A stretch of 56,077 bases of DNA. Origin: Desulfonatronum sp. SC1 (GTDB lineage Bacteria; Desulfobacterota; Desulfovibrionia; Desulfovibrionales; Desulfonatronaceae). Positions 24,232 through 34,085 of this stretch are shown piece after piece. The stretch is taken from the NCBI RefSeq assembly GCF_003046795.1, contig NZ_PZKN01000029.1:1-56077 (forward strand), given 5' to 3'. Under the pieces are notes generated by a model, which saw only the letters and a list, made by a program, of their open reading frames with translations, ran no database searches and was not told where the DNA came from. The position numbers and the translations under genes are program-made. Numbering within the stretch: the first letter of the stretch is position 1; each line of letters opens with the position of its first letter.

Positions 24232-25839
24232 ATGAACAAACTCCAGAAAGAAGTCGCCCGGCGACGCACGTTCGCCATTATCAGCCACCCGGACGCCGGG
24301 AAAACCACGCTCACGGAAAAACTGCTCCTGTTCGGCGGGGCCATTCATTTGGCCGGGGCGGTCAAGGCCAAGAAGAACTCCCGGGGGGTCACCTCGGACT
24401 GGATGGCCGTGGAGCGGGAGCGGGGCATTTCCGTGACCTCGTCGGTGATGAAGTTCGATTATAACGGCCATGAGATCAATCTGCTGGACACCCCCGGTCA
24501 CCAGGACTTTTCCGAGGACACCTACCGCGTGCTCACCGCGGTGGATTCCGTGCTGATGGTCATCGACAGCGCCAAGGGCGTGGAGGTGCAGACCAAAAAG
24601 CTGATGGAGGTCTGCCGGATGCGCAACACGCCGATCATGACCTTCATCAACAAGCTGGACCGGGACGGCCTGGAGCCCATCGAACTCCTGGACGACATCG
24701 AGACCAACCTGGGCATCGAGTGCGCGCCCCTGACCTGGCCCGTGGGCATGGGCAAGGGGTTCAAGGGGGTGTACGACCTGCGCCGGGACGAGCTGCGGTT
24801 TTTCGTGCCCGACGGCCAGAAATCCACCCGGCCCACGGACGTGGTCCACGTCAAGGGTTTGGACGATCCCCAACTGGACGAATTGCTGGGCCGGGACGCC
24901 CGGGACCTGCGGGGGGACGCAGAGCTGCTGGCCGGGGCCGGACACCCTTTTGACCATGAGCGCTATCTGGCCGCCAGGCAGACGCCGGTGTTTTTCGGCA
25001 GCGCCATCAACAACTTCGGGATACAGGAACTCCTGGACACCTTCGTGGCCCTGGCGCCCCCGCCGCAGCCCAGGGAGGCGGAAACCGGGGTGAACGGCAA
25101 CGCGGGAACGCGGGTCGTTTCCCCGCTGGAGCCGGATTTTTCCGGGGTGGTCTTCAAGATCCAGGCGAACATGGACCCGGCCCACCGGGACCGGATCGCC
25201 TTTTTACGGATTATTTCCGGCCATTTCGAGAAAGGCATGCGGGTGCGGCACCATCGGATCGGGAAAGACGTCCAGATCGCCAACGCCACGATCTTCATGG
25301 CCCACGACCGCACCGGCGTGGAAGAGGCCTGGCCCGGAGACATCATCGGGGTCCACAACCACGGGACCATCAAGATCGGGGACACCTTTTCCCTCAAGGA
25401 GCCGTTGAAATTCACCGGCATTCCCAGCTTCGCCCCGGAGCATTTCCGCCGGGTCCGGCTCAAGGATCCGATGCGGGCCAAGCAACTGGAAAAAGGGCTC
25501 TTGCAGCTCTGCGAGGAAGGCGCGGTGCAGGTCTTCCGGCCCCTGCGCGCCAACGACTACCTGCTGGGCGCGGTGGGGCCGCTGCAATTCGAGGTCACCA
25601 TGGCCCGGCTCAAGGACGAGTACAACGTGGACGCCGGATACGAGCCCGTGGACATCACCGGGGCGCGGTGGATCGCCGGCGGCAAGGACGCCAAGAAGTT
25701 CATCGCGGACAACGGCCGGGACATCGCCACGGACATCGACGGGGACATGGTCTACCTCGTGTCCAACCCCTGGCGCTTGGAGCGGCTGCTGGAAACCTAC
25801 GACGACATCGTGCTGCAAACCATCAAGGAGCACAGGTAG
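24232..25839 (+). CDS. prfC: Peptide chain release factor 3
   Basis: 535 aa from the ATG at 24232 ([20 protein letters not shown]). GTPase motifs are G1 [12 protein letters not shown] (19-30), G2 within [21 protein letters not shown]3 DTPGHQDF and G4 NKLD. The later domains with [21 protein letters not shown] and [18 protein letters not shown] are specific to RF3 and set it apart from EF-G. RF3 removes RF1/RF2 from the ribosome after peptide release. The frame extends 16 codons upstream, but that part does not match the family. Confidence 0.96.
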   Translation: MNKLQKEVARRRTFAIISHPDAGKTTLTEKLLLFGGAIHLAGAVKAKKNSRGVTSDWMAVERERGISVTSSVMKFDYNGHEINLLDTPGHQDFSEDTYRVLTAVDSVLMVIDSAKGVEVQTKKLMEVCRMRNTPIMTFINKLDRDGLEPIELLDDIETNLGIECAPLTWPVGMGKGFKGVYDLRRDELRFFVPDGQKSTRPTDVVHVKGLDDPQLDELLGRDARDLRGDAELLAGAGHPFDHERYLAARQTPVFFGSAINNFGIQELLDTFVALAPPPQPREAETGVNGNAGTRVVSPLEPDFSGVVFKIQANMDPAHRDRIAFLRIISGHFEKGMRVRHHRIGKDVQIANATIFMAHDRTGVEEAWPGDIIGVHNHGTIKIGDTFSLKEPLKFTGIPSFAPEHFRRVRLKDPMRAKQLEKGLLQLCEEGAVQVFRPLRANDYLLGAVGPLQFEVTMARLKDEYNVDAGYEPVDITGARWIAGGKDAKKFIADNGRDIATDIDGDMVYLVSNPWRLERLLETYDDIVLQTIKEHR

Positions 25840-25847
25840 CCGGTCGC

Positions 25848-26183
25848 ATGGATCACGCGAGCAGGAAAGTCCTGGAAGCCCGGATGCGGGAGGAAATGGC
25901 CGGTCTGCGGGAGCAGTTGGGCGATCTGGAGGAACGGGCGCGAACCGTGGAGCTGGATCAGCAGGCCGTGGGGCGGCTTTCCCGGATGGACTCCCTGGCC
26001 AACCAGAGTATCGCGGTCAACGCCCTGGGCAAGGCCAAGAGCCGTTTGGCGCGGTTGGAACGGGCCCTGTTCAGGATCGAAGACGAGGATTTCGGCCTTT
26101 GCGCCGACTGCGGCGACCCCATCGCCCCGGCCAGACTACTGGCCATGCCCGAGGCGGTGCTCTGCGTTGGGTGCGCCGAGTAG
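25848..26183 (+). CDS. TraR/DksA family zinc-finger protein
   Basis: 111 aa from the ATG at 25848, 8 bases after prfC. A long helical part (about 5-70, with MREEMAGLREQLGDLEER) is followed by a C-terminal zinc finger CADCGDPIAPARLL...CVGCAE (85-110). The helical hairpin plus C4 finger is the DksA/TraR layout. Such proteins bind RNA polymerase through the secondary channel, but this one is shorter than DksA and lacks an obvious DxxDxA tip, so a DksA-like role is not certain. Probably cotranscribed with prfC. Confidence 0.82.
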   Translation: MDHASRKVLEARMREEMAGLREQLGDLEERARTVELDQQAVGRLSRMDSLANQSIAVNALGKAKSRLARLERALFRIEDEDFGLCADCGDPIAPARLLAMPEAVLCVGCAE

Positions 26184-26281
26184 CGGTTGAGCAAGTAATT
26201 TCTTGGGATGGCCCAATGTGCCGGGCGAATTGGTTGACGCTTTTCAGGAGCGCATAATTCCTTTGCCCGCCGTGAAAAAAC

Positions 26282-26444
26282 GAACCGCCCGCTCCCGTTG
26301 GTCGCTCAAGTCGCCAGGACCGCCAAGGAAAAGATTTTGGAAAGCAGGGAAAAAGCTGCTTTCCAAAAGCATTGCCCTCCCTTTCGGGAGTAACCAAAAA
26401 TCTCTTCTTCGCGACCTTTGCGCCCTGAGCGAAGCGGGCGGTTC
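26282..26444. repeat. Inverted-repeat element between the dksA-like and FKBP genes
   Basis: GAACCGCCCGCT (26282-26293) is repeated in inverted form as AGCGGGCGGTTC (26433-26444). Inside is a perfect 13-bp stem TTTTGGAAAGCAG / CTGCTTTCCAAAA (26335-26368) and a small stem CTCCC-TTTC-GGGAG. The right part (CTTCGCGACCTTTGCG then GAGCGAAGCGGGCGGTTCAA) recurs at 28412-28464. The words on gene-free DNA (CGCCAGGACCGCCAAGG) resemble repeats seen in many unrelated genomes. No gene is seen in 26184-26503. Confidence 0.7.
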
Positions 26445-26503
26445 AATTTTATACGTATCAACAGAGAAACGACTTTTTACCACTATCTAACCGAGGAGGC
26501 TTT

Positions 26504-26929
26504 ATGACACAGGCGCAAACCGGCAGTCAGGTCAAGGTGCACTACACTGGCCGTCTGGACAGCGGGCAGGTTTTCGACAGCTCCGCGGATCGCGAACCGC
26601 TGGAATTCACCCTGGGCCAGGGGCAGTTGATCCCCGGCTTCGAGGCCGCGGTGACCGGAATGCAGGTGGGCGACAAAAAGACCGTGACCATTGCCGCGGA
26701 AGACGCCTACGGCCCTCGTCAGGACGACCTGCTGTTCTCCGTGGAACGCTCCCAACTCCCGGATACCATCCAGCCTGAGGTGGGGCAGCAGTTGCAGGTC
26801 AACCAGGAGGGGCAGACCGCCGTGGTCACCATTTCCGAACTCACGGACACCACCATGACCCTGGACGCCAACCATCCCCTGGCCGGAGAAAACCTGACCT
26901 TTGACCTGGAAGTGGTCGAGGTGGCCTGA
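26504..26929 (+). CDS. FKBP-type peptidyl-prolyl isomerase, SlyD/SlpA type
   Basis: 141 aa. The N-terminal FKBP half reads GSQVKVHYTGRLDSGQVFDSS and LEFTLGQGQLIPGFEAAVTGM, interrupted by the inserted chaperone flap (about 65-120), and ends ANHPLAGENLTFDLEVVEV, a C-terminal signature of the SlyD/SlpA group. It lacks a His/Cys-rich metal tail, so it is nearer to SlpA-like two-domain isomerases. It helps folding in the cytoplasm. GAGGAGGC lies before the ATG. A strong terminator is at 27156. Confidence 0.93.
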   Translation: MTQAQTGSQVKVHYTGRLDSGQVFDSSADREPLEFTLGQGQLIPGFEAAVTGMQVGDKKTVTIAAEDAYGPRQDDLLFSVERSQLPDTIQPEVGQQLQVNQEGQTAVVTISELTDTTMTLDANHPLAGENLTFDLEVVEVA

Positions 26930-26990
26930 TTCGGGTTGATAATGCCAATTCTGATTCAATAATCCGTTATTTGCTTAAAATGGTGCAGTT

Positions 26991-27093
26991 ATCGGGGTCG
27001 GCGTCGGGGTCGGTATCGGTATCGATACCGTTTGCTGGTCTTTAACCTTAATTCAATCCCGATTCCGATACCGACCCCAATACCGGAAGATAC
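26991..27093. repeat. Palindrome built from GGTATC-type hexamer repeats (copy 2)
   Basis: The left arm (26991-27030) is ATCGGGGTCGGCGTCGGGGT followed by GGTATC units, and the right arm (27054-27086) is the reverse of it, with CCGATTCCGATACCGACCCC. It is of the same type as the palindrome at 12314. Both lie downstream of a gene. Confidence 0.78.
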
Positions 27094-27155
27094 GCTTGAA
27101 TTGGAAATGGTATTACTCGTCAACGCCGGGTTTCTTCCGGCGGGCTTGAATCTTT

Positions 27156-27190
27156 ACGCCGCGTCGGATGCATTCGACGCGGCGTTTTTG
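27156..27190 (+). terminator. Intrinsic terminator after the FKBP gene
   Basis: An 11-base perfect stem, ACGCCGCGTCG / CGACGCGGCGT, with an 8-base loop is followed by T5. It would stop transcription from the FKBP gene before the DJ-1 gene. Confidence 0.9.
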
Positions 27191-27285
27191 TTTTGTCGAG
27201 GTAGTATTCCGCTACCACCCATCTCTTCACATGTGGTGTACTGAATTGCTATAATTCTTTCACACTTTAAAAAAGGATGAAACAG

Positions 27286-27849
27286 ATGGCTAAAATTCTG
27301 ATGATTACCGGCGATTTCACGGAAGACTATGAAACCATGGTTCCTTTCCAGATCCTGCTGGCCGCTGGACACCAGGTGGATGCGGTGTGCCCCGGCAAGG
27401 CGGCAGGCGAGGTGGTCGCAACAGCGATCCACGATTTCGAGGGGCACCAGACCTACACCGAAAAACCGGGACACAACTTTACCCTCAACGCCACGTTTGC
27501 CGAAATAAAGGCCGAAACCTATGACGGTCTGGTGATTCCCGGTGGGCGGGCGCCCGAGTACCTGCGCCTGAATCCCGAGGTTCTTGAAATGGTGAAACAT
27601 TTCTTCACGGCCGATAAGCCGGTGGCCGCCATTTGTCACGGCGCGCAACTGCTGGTGGCGGCAGGTGTGCTCAATGGCCGGACCTGTTCCGCTTACCCGG
27701 CTTGCGAACCCGAAGTGCGCGTGGCGGGCGGAAAATACGCTCCCCTGGAGATGACGGAGGCGATAACCGACGGCAAACTGGTGACCGCCCCGGCCTGGCC
27801 GGCCAATCCCGCCTGGATGGCGCAGTTCATGGCCCTGCTTGATGGCTGA
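27286..27849 (+). CDS. DJ-1/PfpI family protein
   Basis: 187 aa. The nucleophile elbow is [11 protein letters not shown] with Cys117 and His118, and the conserved acid lies in the first part ([16 protein letters not shown]). [13 protein letters not shown] is the second family motif. Members include glyoxalase/deglycase-like enzymes, chaperones and class I amidotransferase-like proteins, so the precise activity is open. AAAGGA lies 8 bases before the ATG at 27286; an ATG at 27277 is also possible. It is probably cotranscribed with the RHH protein downstream. Confidence 0.9.
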   Translation: MAKILMITGDFTEDYETMVPFQILLAAGHQVDAVCPGKAAGEVVATAIHDFEGHQTYTEKPGHNFTLNATFAEIKAETYDGLVIPGGRAPEYLRLNPEVLEMVKHFFTADKPVAAICHGAQLLVAAGVLNGRTCSAYPACEPEVRVAGGKYAPLEMTEAITDGKLVTAPAWPANPAWMAQFMALLDG

Positions 27850-27875
27850 TTCTTTCTGAAAAGGGGAGGTTTTCC

Positions 27876-28274
27876 ATGTGCCAACTGTTCATCAACGCCG
27901 ACAGCGATCTTTGGAAAAGCCAAACCAAGTCGTTGCGGATCGACGGCGTTTCCACCAGTATCCGCATTGAAAACTTCTTCTGGACAACCCTGGAAGAGAT
28001 CGCCACCCGCGATCGGATGACGGTGAATCAGTTGATCACCAAGCTGTACTTCGAGTCCATGGACGCCGATCACGACCTCGGCAATTTCACCTCTTTTCTG
28101 CGCGTCTGCTGTGCCCGTTATCACGCGCTGATGGCCGCGGGTGAATTATCCCCCGCCTTGAATGAGGAGCTTTGCAACGTCCCTTCCGCCGCAATCCTGG
28201 AGCGGGAGAGCGCCCGATGGACTGAGCGGGGCAAGCTGGTGAAAGCCGCTTCGCCGAGGAGCCGGATGCACTGA
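27876..28274 (+). CDS. Ribbon-helix-helix domain protein
   Basis: 132 aa. Residues about 20-60 read KSLRIDGVSTSIRIENFFWT and TLEEIATRDRMTVNQLITKLYFE, which fits an RHH_4-type fold: a beta strand followed by two helices. The C-terminal half is helical, with a Cys-Cys pair (RVCCARYHAL), and ends Arg-rich. Proteins with this domain are usually small DNA-binding regulators; this one may control itself and the DJ-1 gene. AGGGGAGG precedes the start. Confidence 0.72.
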   Translation: MCQLFINADSDLWKSQTKSLRIDGVSTSIRIENFFWTTLEEIATRDRMTVNQLITKLYFESMDADHDLGNFTSFLRVCCARYHALMAAGELSPALNEELCNVPSAAILERESARWTERGKLVKAASPRSRMH

Positions 28275-28319
28275 ACCGCTCAGGAGCATTGACGCCAAAA
28301 TCGGCAGCCCACGCATGAC

Positions 28320-28354
28320 GGTCCGACCTTGATATTCAGGGTCGGACCTTTTTT
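28320..28354 (+). terminator. Intrinsic terminator after the RHH gene
   Basis: GGTCCGACC / GGTCGGACC forms a 9-base stem with an 11-base loop and is followed by T6. It ends the DJ-1/RHH transcript. Confidence 0.92.
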
Positions 28355-28411
28355 CGTTGACCAGCGCAACGGGTACTGAAGCCGCCAGGATCGCCGGAAG
28401 GGTTCATGAAT

Positions 28412-28480
28412 CGCCTCTTCTTTGCGCACCCCGCGTCCTGAGCGAAGCGGGCGGTTCAATTCCCTACGTGTCAACAGGTT
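28412..28480. repeat. Partial copy of the inverted-repeat element
   Basis: This region repeats the right end of the element at 26282-26444: CCTCTTCTTTGCGCACCCCG, then CTGAGCGAAGCGGGCGGTTC and CCTACGTGTCAACAG, with base changes. Just upstream (28380-28400) GCCGCCAGGATCGCCGGAAG resembles the CGCCAGGACCGCCAAGG of the other copy. The core of the other copy is missing. Confidence 0.6.
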
Positions 28481-28485
28481 CCGAA

Positions 28486-28917
28486 TCATCCCGATTGCTT
28501 CCATGCCAAATGTAGTTTAATGGACTCAACATTTGGTATTGTTTCGGCTTCTCGGAGCCAGCACCGGAATTTGACGATGGCTTCCCGATGTGGGTGTAAC
28601 GATCTTGGTGGATACTGGCCTTCAAGCCTGCTTCCCATCGTCAAAAAAAGGTCATGGATGCGTCCATCATTTGCTTCGAGGTTGGCTTTATGTCCCCTAT
28701 GTTGGATGAAATTATGGCTGCTTCTTAAAGTTGACCTCAGGAGAAGGCATAAAGCTGATTTCGGCGTCAAGAGAAAGTTGGGCTGCATATTTTAAAATTT
28801 TAAAATAATTGAGTTAATGTCGGGGTTTGAGTTGAATAATTCTACCAAAATTGGTAGGTGGCAAGGTCTGGAATTTGGGGGGTGGAATTTTGCGAATTTC
28901 GGATAATAACGCTGTTT
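28486..28917. other. Region without supported gene
   Basis: About 430 bases, partly A/T-rich. Two overlapping 90-100 codon frames on opposite strands (28520-28795 plus and 28486-28788 minus) have no recognisable domain, and neither has a good ribosome-binding site. It may contain decayed gene remnants. Confidence 0.4.
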
Positions 28918-29083
28918 CCGCGACGCGGAAGCGTCGCGGGAACGGGCCGGGGCTGACTGCGTCCAGCCGGTTGCCCTCGCCGCGGAAGCCGCGTCGAGAA
29001 CAACCGGCTGGACCGGACTTCGGCCTGTCTTTCCGCAAGCGAGCTTGCTCCAGCACAGCTCGAAGCCGGTCAACCCCGGCCCG
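28918..29083. repeat. Branched palindrome (multi-stem structure) before the lipoprotein gene
   Basis: A chain of nested inverted repeats covers 166 bases. CCGCGACGC-GGAA-GCGTCGCGG (28918-28939) stands first. Then GGGCCGGGGCTGAC (28944-28957) pairs with GTCAACCCCGGCCC (29069-29082). Within it, TCCAGCCGGTTG (28962-28973) pairs with CAACCGGCTGGA (29001-29012), and GCAAGC-GA-GCTTGC (29035-29048) forms a third stem. It resembles a recombination site or structured RNA. It ends 15 bases before the next start codon. Confidence 0.75.
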
Positions 29084-29097
29084 GTGGGCTTTCTAAA

Positions 29098-29535
29098 ATG
29101 AGACTTTCACATTTGGTTGCAATCGCGAGTGCGCTTATCGCTGGTGGATGCGCATACGGGCAAGGGGTTGCAGATACCCAGATCATCTACCGGCTGTGCC
29201 ATGGTGATGTCCATGCCGTTCAAATGTATGTGGAACCCGAAAGCGTCATAATCACTGTGAAGCTAACCGAAGGTGCTGCGGAAACGTTCGCCTCCTTGAC
29301 CGAAATGAATATTGGAAAAAATCTTATTGTGCTTGCTGGGGAGTCGAAGCTATCCAGTGCAATAGTTCGATCTCGCATCGAGTCCGGGCGGGTCGTCAGC
29401 GGCCCTCTTACAGAACCTGAGGCAAGAGACTTGCTCGGTGTGCTCCATGAACAGTTGCCATTATCACCCTGCGGTGTGGTCCAACACGGCCCTCCAGTTG
29501 ACGCTGAGCCCGCTGCGCGGCCTCGGCGCAACTGA
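29098..29535 (+). CDS. Small putative lipoprotein with a SecD P1-head-like domain
   Basis: 145 aa. An N-terminal signal with a possible lipobox (ASALIAGGC, Cys18) indicates export. The segment ITVKLTEGAAETFASLTEM, then IGKNLIVLAGESKLSSAIV and GRVVSGPLTEPEARDLLGVL, follows the layout of the SecD periplasmic P1 head subdomain (a-F-a-x-L-T ... G-x-x-L-A-I-x-x-D-G ... I-S-G-x-F-T-x-x-E-A). SecD itself is a 12-segment translocase subunit; here the domain stands alone. The region is repeat-rich and looks acquired. The function is unknown. Confidence 0.65.
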   Translation: MRLSHLVAIASALIAGGCAYGQGVADTQIIYRLCHGDVHAVQMYVEPESVIITVKLTEGAAETFASLTEMNIGKNLIVLAGESKLSSAIVRSRIESGRVVSGPLTEPEARDLLGVLHEQLPLSPCGVVQHGPPVDAEPAARPRRN

Positions 29536-29558
29536 GCGCTAACGTCGACCTACCTGAG

Positions 29559-29776
29559 TGTTGAAAAAAATATTTGTCTGCAGTCCGTTCAAAAAAGCAA
29601 GCGCAAGGAGCAAGAAAAGCAATCCGGACACGTCCTGTGTCCGGTCCCTACGGGCTGTCGCTGCGCCACATTTTCGATTTGCCGTCCTGGCAATCGAATC
29701 AAGGTCGAAGCGTAGTTATTGATCGTAAGAGTTTGAACTTTTTGCAGCGACGCGGCAAATGGGAGTTTTTCAACTG
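29559..29776 (-). repeat. Structured repeat element, copy D (reverse)
   Basis: Read on the minus strand, this copy runs from 29776 to 29559. It starts CAGTTGAAAAACTCCCATTT (a small loss inside the CAGTCCGTTG end) and retains the terminator hairpin CCGGACAC...GTGTCCGG, the C-rich stems, and the tail to TTTTTTTCAACACTCAGG. On the minus strand the triplet before CAG is TAG. The copy is more diverged than A, B and C. The region 29790-30040 up to ccmE holds no gene that I can support. Confidence 0.8.
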
Positions 29777-29896
29777 CTACATAAGGTAGAAGCCGCATCA
29801 GGCACAACGGGTGTCCGGTGGAGATTGCCCGGGCTTTTTGAGTAGCCAAAATTATTCTTCGTCACCCCGTGATAGCGTCATCTTCGTGGACAAGCG

Positions 29897-29938
29897 TTCG
29901 ATTTCGATCACGGTTTCAATTTCGATAGCGATTCAGGT
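29897..29938. repeat. Degenerate hexamer repeat (TTCGAT type)
   Basis: Seven 6-base units in register: TTCGAT, TTCGAT, CACGGT, TTCAAT, TTCGAT, AGCGAT, TCAGGT. It resembles the hexamer chains at 12314 and 26991 but has no second arm. It lies in the leader of the ccm operon. Confidence 0.5.
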
Positions 29939-30058
29939 GGCGGGTAAGGAGCGAGAACGAATTTGCCCTGTTGGCCTTGCTCTTCAACTCTTGTCAGTCC
30001 GTGTCAAAAACAGTACAGTTCCGTCTCCTTTATCAACTGACACGAGGTGAGCACGCCC

Positions 30059-30478
30059 ATGCAAAAGAAGAAAAATTCGCGCACCGTTTACATCGTGGCC
30101 TTGGCTCTCTTTCTGGTCGGCTTTGGGACGTTGTTGATGGCTGGTCTGAAACAGAACAGCATTTATTTTTTGAATGTTTCCGAGGCATTGGCCATGCCTG
30201 CGGAGGATATTCAGCAGATTCGTCTGTTCGGGACCGTGGCCGAGGACGGCCTGGTTTTTGATCCCCAGCATATGGGGGTCCGGTTTATGCTGGCGGACAA
30301 CGACGATGCGTCCCAGCGCATCCCGGTTCAGTATCGGGGCGTGGTCCCGGATCTGTTCGAGCCCGGGGCCGAGGTGATTCTGGAAGGCGGCTACTTGATC
30401 CAGGAAGGGGTCTTCAACGCCAAGACCCTGATGACCAAGTGTCCTTCGAAGTACGAGGCCGAGAATCGGTCCGGATGA
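30059..30478 (+). CDS. ccmE: Cytochrome c maturation haem chaperone CcmE, CxxxY type
   Basis: 139 aa. One N-terminal membrane anchor (about 9-29) is followed by the small beta-barrel OB-type domain with IRLFGTVAEDGLVFD and IPVQYRGVVPDLFEPGAEVI. The C-terminal tail has TKCPSKYEAE, with Cys128 and Tyr132: the CxxxY motif replaces the HxxxY motif of E. coli. This variant is known from Desulfovibrio and archaea, where the Cys binds haem. GAGGTGA precedes the ATG at 30059, preferred over a GTG at 30047. It is the first ccm gene. Confidence 0.93.
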   Translation: MQKKKNSRTVYIVALALFLVGFGTLLMAGLKQNSIYFLNVSEALAMPAEDIQQIRLFGTVAEDGLVFDPQHMGVRFMLADNDDASQRIPVQYRGVVPDLFEPGAEVILEGGYLIQEGVFNAKTLMTKCPSKYEAENRSG

Positions 30479-30505
30479 GTTTTCCCCTAATTCCTTCTGC
30501 AGAAG

Positions 30506-30540
30506 CGGTCCGCGAGTGACGTGAGCGGGCCGTTTTTTTT
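30506..30540 (+). terminator. Hairpin with T-run between ccmE and ccmF
   Basis: CGGTCCGC / GCGGGCCG (30506-30513, 30525-30532) forms an 8-base stem with one G-U pair and is followed by T8. It has the form of an intrinsic terminator, in the 73-base gap inside the ccm operon. Partial termination would yield more CcmE than downstream proteins. Confidence 0.75.
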
Positions 30541-30551
30541 GGAGCGCATTC

Positions 30552-32474
<1,923 letters not shown>

Positions 32475-32514
32475 GGGCGGTGATGCGCCGTGGCTTCGTG
32501 AGCAGTGGCCCTGA

Positions 32515-33183
32515 ATGACCCAAAGTAAACCAGCACTCGTCAGCCTGAACGGCGTTGGCCATTTTTTCGGCCAACGCCTGGTTTTTCGCCAGGTATCCCT
32601 GGACGTCGCGCCGGGCGAGGTGGTGCTGGTCCTGGGGCCCAACGGGGCCGGGAAGTCCACCCTGCTTCAGATCGTCGCCGGGCTGCTGACCCCTGGAAGC
32701 GGGGAGGTGGCCTGGAATCTGGAACACGGCGAGATCGGCTATCTTGGCCACGGGACCTGCGTGTACCCGTTTCTGAGCGCCTCGGAGAACCTGTTGTTCT
32801 GGGCCCGGATGCACGGCATGACGCCATCGATCTCGGAAATCTCCACGGTCCTGGACCGGGTGGAGTTGAAAGCCGCGGCCTTGGAGCGGGCCGGCACCTT
32901 TTCCCGGGGCATGGCCCAGCGGCTCAGCCTGGCCCGCGTCCTCCTGCTCAACTCCCGGATGCTGCTCCTGGACGAACCGGCCACGGGTCTGGACACGGCC
33001 TCCCGGGCCATATTGGACCGAGAGATCGGCCAGGCCAGGGCTCGCGGGGCCGCCGTGGTCTGGGTCAGCCACGATGCCCGTCGAGACGCTCTCCTGACGG
33101 ACCGGGTGCTGGTGCTGCAAGGCAAGCGGCAGGCTTTTCTGGGGAGCGCGAACGACTACTTGGAGTGGTCCGGTGATGCCTAG
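32515..33183 (+). CDS. ccmA: Haem exporter ATPase CcmA
   Basis: 222 aa. Walker A is GPNGAGKST (41-49), the signature FSRGMAQRLSLARVLL, Walker B MLLLDEPATGLD, and the switch His in VWVSHDARR. The signature SRGMxQR is typical of CcmA. Together with CcmB and CcmC it forms the ABC complex that releases haem-loaded CcmE. The end overlaps ccmB. Confidence 0.94.
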   Translation: MTQSKPALVSLNGVGHFFGQRLVFRQVSLDVAPGEVVLVLGPNGAGKSTLLQIVAGLLTPGSGEVAWNLEHGEIGYLGHGTCVYPFLSASENLLFWARMHGMTPSISEISTVLDRVELKAAALERAGTFSRGMAQRLSLARVLLLNSRMLLLDEPATGLDTASRAILDREIGQARARGAAVVWVSHDARRDALLTDRVLVLQGKRQAFLGSANDYLEWSGDA

Positions 33184-33847
33184 ATTTTTGGTCCTGGCGC
33201 GCAAGGATCTGGGCCTGATGCTCGGCCTGGGTCTGGGTTTGGCCCAGACGATCCTGCTGGGGCTGTTGATCATCTTCGTCTTCAGTCTTTCCCTGCCCGT
33301 GGGCGAGACCATGACCGGCCAGGCCGCGGCGGCCATCTTCTGGCTGGCTTCGGTCTTCGGCTTGGTTCTGCTGTTCAATGCTTTGTATCACCTGGAGGAG
33401 GCCAACGGCGTCCGTCTGGGGCTGCTCCTGGCGCCCATCAGTCCGGGGACCGTGTTTCTGGGCAAGGCCCTGGCCGGGGCCGCGCTGCTGCTGCTGGCCC
33501 AGATTTTTTTCCTGCTCGGGCTGGTGGTTTTTCTCGGCCAATCCCTGTATGGCCAGTGGGCGTCGGCTTTGGGTCTGGTCCTGGCCGTGGACCTGGGCCT
33601 GGTTGTTCTGGGTTCCCTGCTGGGCGCGCTCAGTCAGGGGCAGGCGGCCAGGGAGTCCCTGCTCAGCGTGATTCTCTTTCCGCTGCTGGTGCCCCTGCTC
33701 CTGGGCGGCGTCAAACTGGGCGGGGGCCTGTTGTCCGGGGTCGGGTTCCAGGACGAATCCCAATGGCTGACGTTGATTCTGGCCTTCGACGCCCTGTTCG
33801 CCGCGGTGGCGTTGATTCTGTTTCCCCTGGTCTTCCGGGAGGGATGA
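33173..33847 (+). CDS. ccmB: Haem exporter membrane protein CcmB
   Basis: 224 aa with six membrane segments. Family signatures include an N-terminal ARKDL, FWLASVFGLVLLFNALYHLE, and the loop EEANGVRLGLLLAPISPGTV. It begins with GTG at 33173 (or ATG at 33176) inside the end of ccmA. The stop codon TGA at 33845 is directly followed by copy B of the repeat element, which separates it from ccmC. Confidence 0.94.
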   Translation: MMPRFLVLARKDLGLMLGLGLGLAQTILLGLLIIFVFSLSLPVGETMTGQAAAAIFWLASVFGLVLLFNALYHLEEANGVRLGLLLAPISPGTVFLGKALAGAALLLLAQIFFLLGLVVFLGQSLYGQWASALGLVLAVDLGLVVLGSLLGALSQGQAARESLLSVILFPLLVPLLLGGVKLGGGLLSGVGFQDESQWLTLILAFDALFAAVALILFPLVFREG

Positions 33848-34069
33848 CAGTCCGTTGAAAAACTCCCAATTGCTGCGTCGCTGCAAAATGTTCAAACTCT
33901 CACGTATGAATAAATACGCTTCGACCTTGATTCGATTGCCAGGACGGCAAATCGAAAATGTGGCGAAGCCACAGCCCGCAGGGGCCGGACACAGGACGTG
34001 TCCGGATAGCTTTTTTGCTCCTTGCACTTGGGGTTTTTGAACGGACTGTGGATAAGGACTTTTTCAACA
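33848..34069 (+). repeat. Structured repeat element, copy B (between ccmB and ccmC)
   Basis: A full copy: CAGTCCGTTGAAAAACTCCC at the left, body end TTTTTGAACGGACTG at 34048, tail TGGATAAGGACTTTTTCAAC to 34069. It keeps the stem GTGGC-GAA-GCCAC and the CCGGACAC-AGGAC-GTGTCCGG hairpin followed by TAGC and T6. It begins in the base after the ccmB stop codon and ends 16 bases before the ccmC start. The terminator-like hairpin points along the operon, so it could reduce transcription of ccmC. Confidence 0.9.
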
Positions 34070-34085
34070 CTCAGATGAGCCGCAC

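Noticed and set aside
28486-28795. Pair of 90-100 codon frames in opposite directions
   Set aside because: No recognisable motif or start signal; probably chance frames or decayed DNA.
28918-29083. Integron attC site
   Set aside because: The nested palindrome suggested one, but I do not see the paired core sites (RYYYAAC ... GTTRRRY) or an integrase gene.
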